From: Frankineae bacterium MT45
Lineage (GTDB): Bacteria; Actinomycetota; Actinomycetes; Mycobacteriales; Jatrophihabitantaceae
Assembly: GCA_900100325.1 (NCBI GenBank)
Contig: LT629697.1
Location: 2,787,423-2,851,422 of the forward strand
Direction: 5' to 3'
Length of the DNA: 64,000 bases
Below, in pieces: positions 63,322 through 64,000 of this stretch (positions are counted from its first letter, which is position 1; every line of letters begins with the position of its first letter). The notes under the pieces are model-generated. The model made no database searches, was not told the DNA's origin, and saw only the letters and a list, made by a program, of their open reading frames with translations. The position numbers and the translations under genes are program-made.

Positions 63322-63806
63322 CGGCCGACTCGACTGCAGATGTCGTTCAGGCGCTCGTCAACCTGGCCGAGGCGCTTGATTCGGTGAATACCACCGTTCG
63401 GCAGCAAGCTGAGGAGAGGATGGACCAAGCGCTGGTCCCGATCATCGAAGTTGCCATCCTCTCGTATTTGCTGCGCCACCCCGGAGCGAATCTTCGGTCC
63501 ATCGTCAACGACACCGGCCTGCCGCCGGCGACGGTGCCCGGTGCGCTGCGCGCTCTCGAAGGGCGCCGCCTCATCATCAACGCCGACGCAGGCGCAGACT
63601 CCACGGTGGCTGGATACTGGGCGACCCAGGCAGGCATCGATCTTCGGGCTGAGGCTCGCGCCCATTCAGCCAAGCAGATGCGATACGCGCTGGCCGGCAT
63701 CCGCGTCGGTGATCAGGCCGGCCTTGAAGCAGCGACCGACGCGATCAACTCATTGGCTACTGCACTGGGATATCAGGACATCGATCCCGCCTACAGATCG
63801 TCCTAG
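63318..63806 (+). CDS. Winged-helix (MarR-like) protein coupled to the ROK repressor
   Basis: The 162-residue protein starts at GTG 63318 inside the ROK stop codon (GTGA overlap), so it is translationally coupled. The middle segment LVPIIEVAILSYLLRHPGANLRSIVNDTGLPPATVPGALRALEGRRLIINADAG fits a winged helix of the MarR/PadR type. The C-terminal part is helical. The exact family is unclear. It may be a second regulator in the same sugar response. Confidence 0.7.
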   Translation: MTADSTADVVQALVNLAEALDSVNTTVRQQAEERMDQALVPIIEVAILSYLLRHPGANLRSIVNDTGLPPATVPGALRALEGRRLIINADAGADSTVAGYWATQAGIDLRAEARAHSAKQMRYALAGIRVGDQAGLEAATDAINSLATALGYQDIDPAYRSS

Positions 63807-63900
63807 TCGCAGAGCTGGGTGCACCGCAGGTCGACCACGCCCCGACGAGGCCGAACGGTTGCTCGTGGGAAACGCACACGCCTCGCATTCGTTCATCGGT

Positions 63901-64000
63901 CTACGCCCGCCGATAATGTACGTACACCGCGCCGCCGTCGAAAGCCTTCGACTCGACGAGGTCCAAGTCCATTGCCGCGCCCACTGGAAACAGCGGCGTG
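63901..64000 (-). CDS. Partial CDS, C-terminus of a dihydrofolate-reductase-like (RibD C-terminal domain) protein
   Basis: On the minus strand a frame enters from the right edge and ends at a TAG (63903-63901). The last residues, LDLVESKAFDGGAVYVHYRRA, match the typical C-terminal end of dihydrofolate reductase-family proteins with a RibD C-terminal domain. The rest is outside the window. It lies downstream and convergent to the winged-helix gene, with 94 bases between. Confidence 0.55.
   Translation of the reverse strand, partial: TPLFPVGAAMDLDLVESKAFDGGAVYVHYRRA

Overview
The window is high-GC chromosomal DNA from an actinobacterium. The evidence is codon use, the aroC-aroK-aroB-aroQ-efp-nusB block, frequent GTG/TTG starts, a mycobacterial-type L,D-transpeptidase and a maleylpyruvate-isomerase/DinB-like family typical of mycothiol-containing bacteria. 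A soil or plant-associated non-Streptomyces lineage is my inference; the species cannot be named from the sequence. I see no rRNA, tRNA, insertion sequence, phage gene or CRISPR array.

Layout. 0-5.5 kb (minus strand): end of a partial gene, a tandem 26-bp mini-hairpin array at the nusB stop, then nusB, efp, the shikimate genes and a prepilin peptidase. 5.6-9.4 kb: molybdenum-cofactor block (mobA, fdhD, FdhF/YdeP-like oxidoreductase). 9.4-18.6 kb: mixed small genes (DUF3592-like membrane protein, YchJ-like protein, msrA, msrB, ROK sugar kinase, a Tat-exported DAPG-hydrolase-like protein with a divergent TetR regulator, phospholipase D-like protein, DinB-like protein, methyltransferase). 18.7-21.7 kb: SDR, 3-hydroxyacyl-CoA dehydrogenase and acyl-CoA dehydrogenase. 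21.7-25.1 kb: secreted GH3 glycosidase with a PA14 insert and a divergent TetR regulator. 25.1-30.5 kb: VOC protein, EamA exporter and two MarR regulators, each with clear paired palindromic operators, plus a DHA2-type MFS pump and a luciferase-like monooxygenase. 30.5-37.6 kb: secreted lipase, glycerate kinase, GlcD-like FAD oxidase and a YncE/phosphoesterase fusion.

37.7-47.0 kb is the most interesting region. A BlaI-like repressor and an ABC-2 transporter with a lipoprotein (minus strand) diverge from a compact plus-strand operon: MFS exporter, S9 prolyl-oligopeptidase, a 32-residue precursor peptide ending in six valines, two isoleucines and a valine, a B12-binding radical SAM enzyme of the RiPP C-methyltransferase type, and a DUF5825-like partner. 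I read it as a RiPP locus for a C-methylated polyvaline peptide. The precursor was too short for the supplied ORF prediction.

47.1-51.3 kb: a small gene with a LexA-box-like site, an L,D-transpeptidase, then a papain-like cysteine peptidase fused to seven propeller-like repeats and followed 41 bp later by a chagasin-like (I42) cysteine-peptidase inhibitor, probably an enzyme/inhibitor pair. 51.3-64 kb: luciferase-like oxidoreductase, patatin-like phospholipase, a second GH3 enzyme, two secreted proteins of unknown function, a third GH3 enzyme with reversed domain order and a divergent ROK repressor, a winged-helix protein and the end of a dihydrofolate-reductase-like gene.

The three secreted GH3 enzymes and the ROK/TetR regulators suggest growth on plant-derived beta-glucosides. 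Glycerate kinase plus GlcD suggest glycolate/glycerate salvage.
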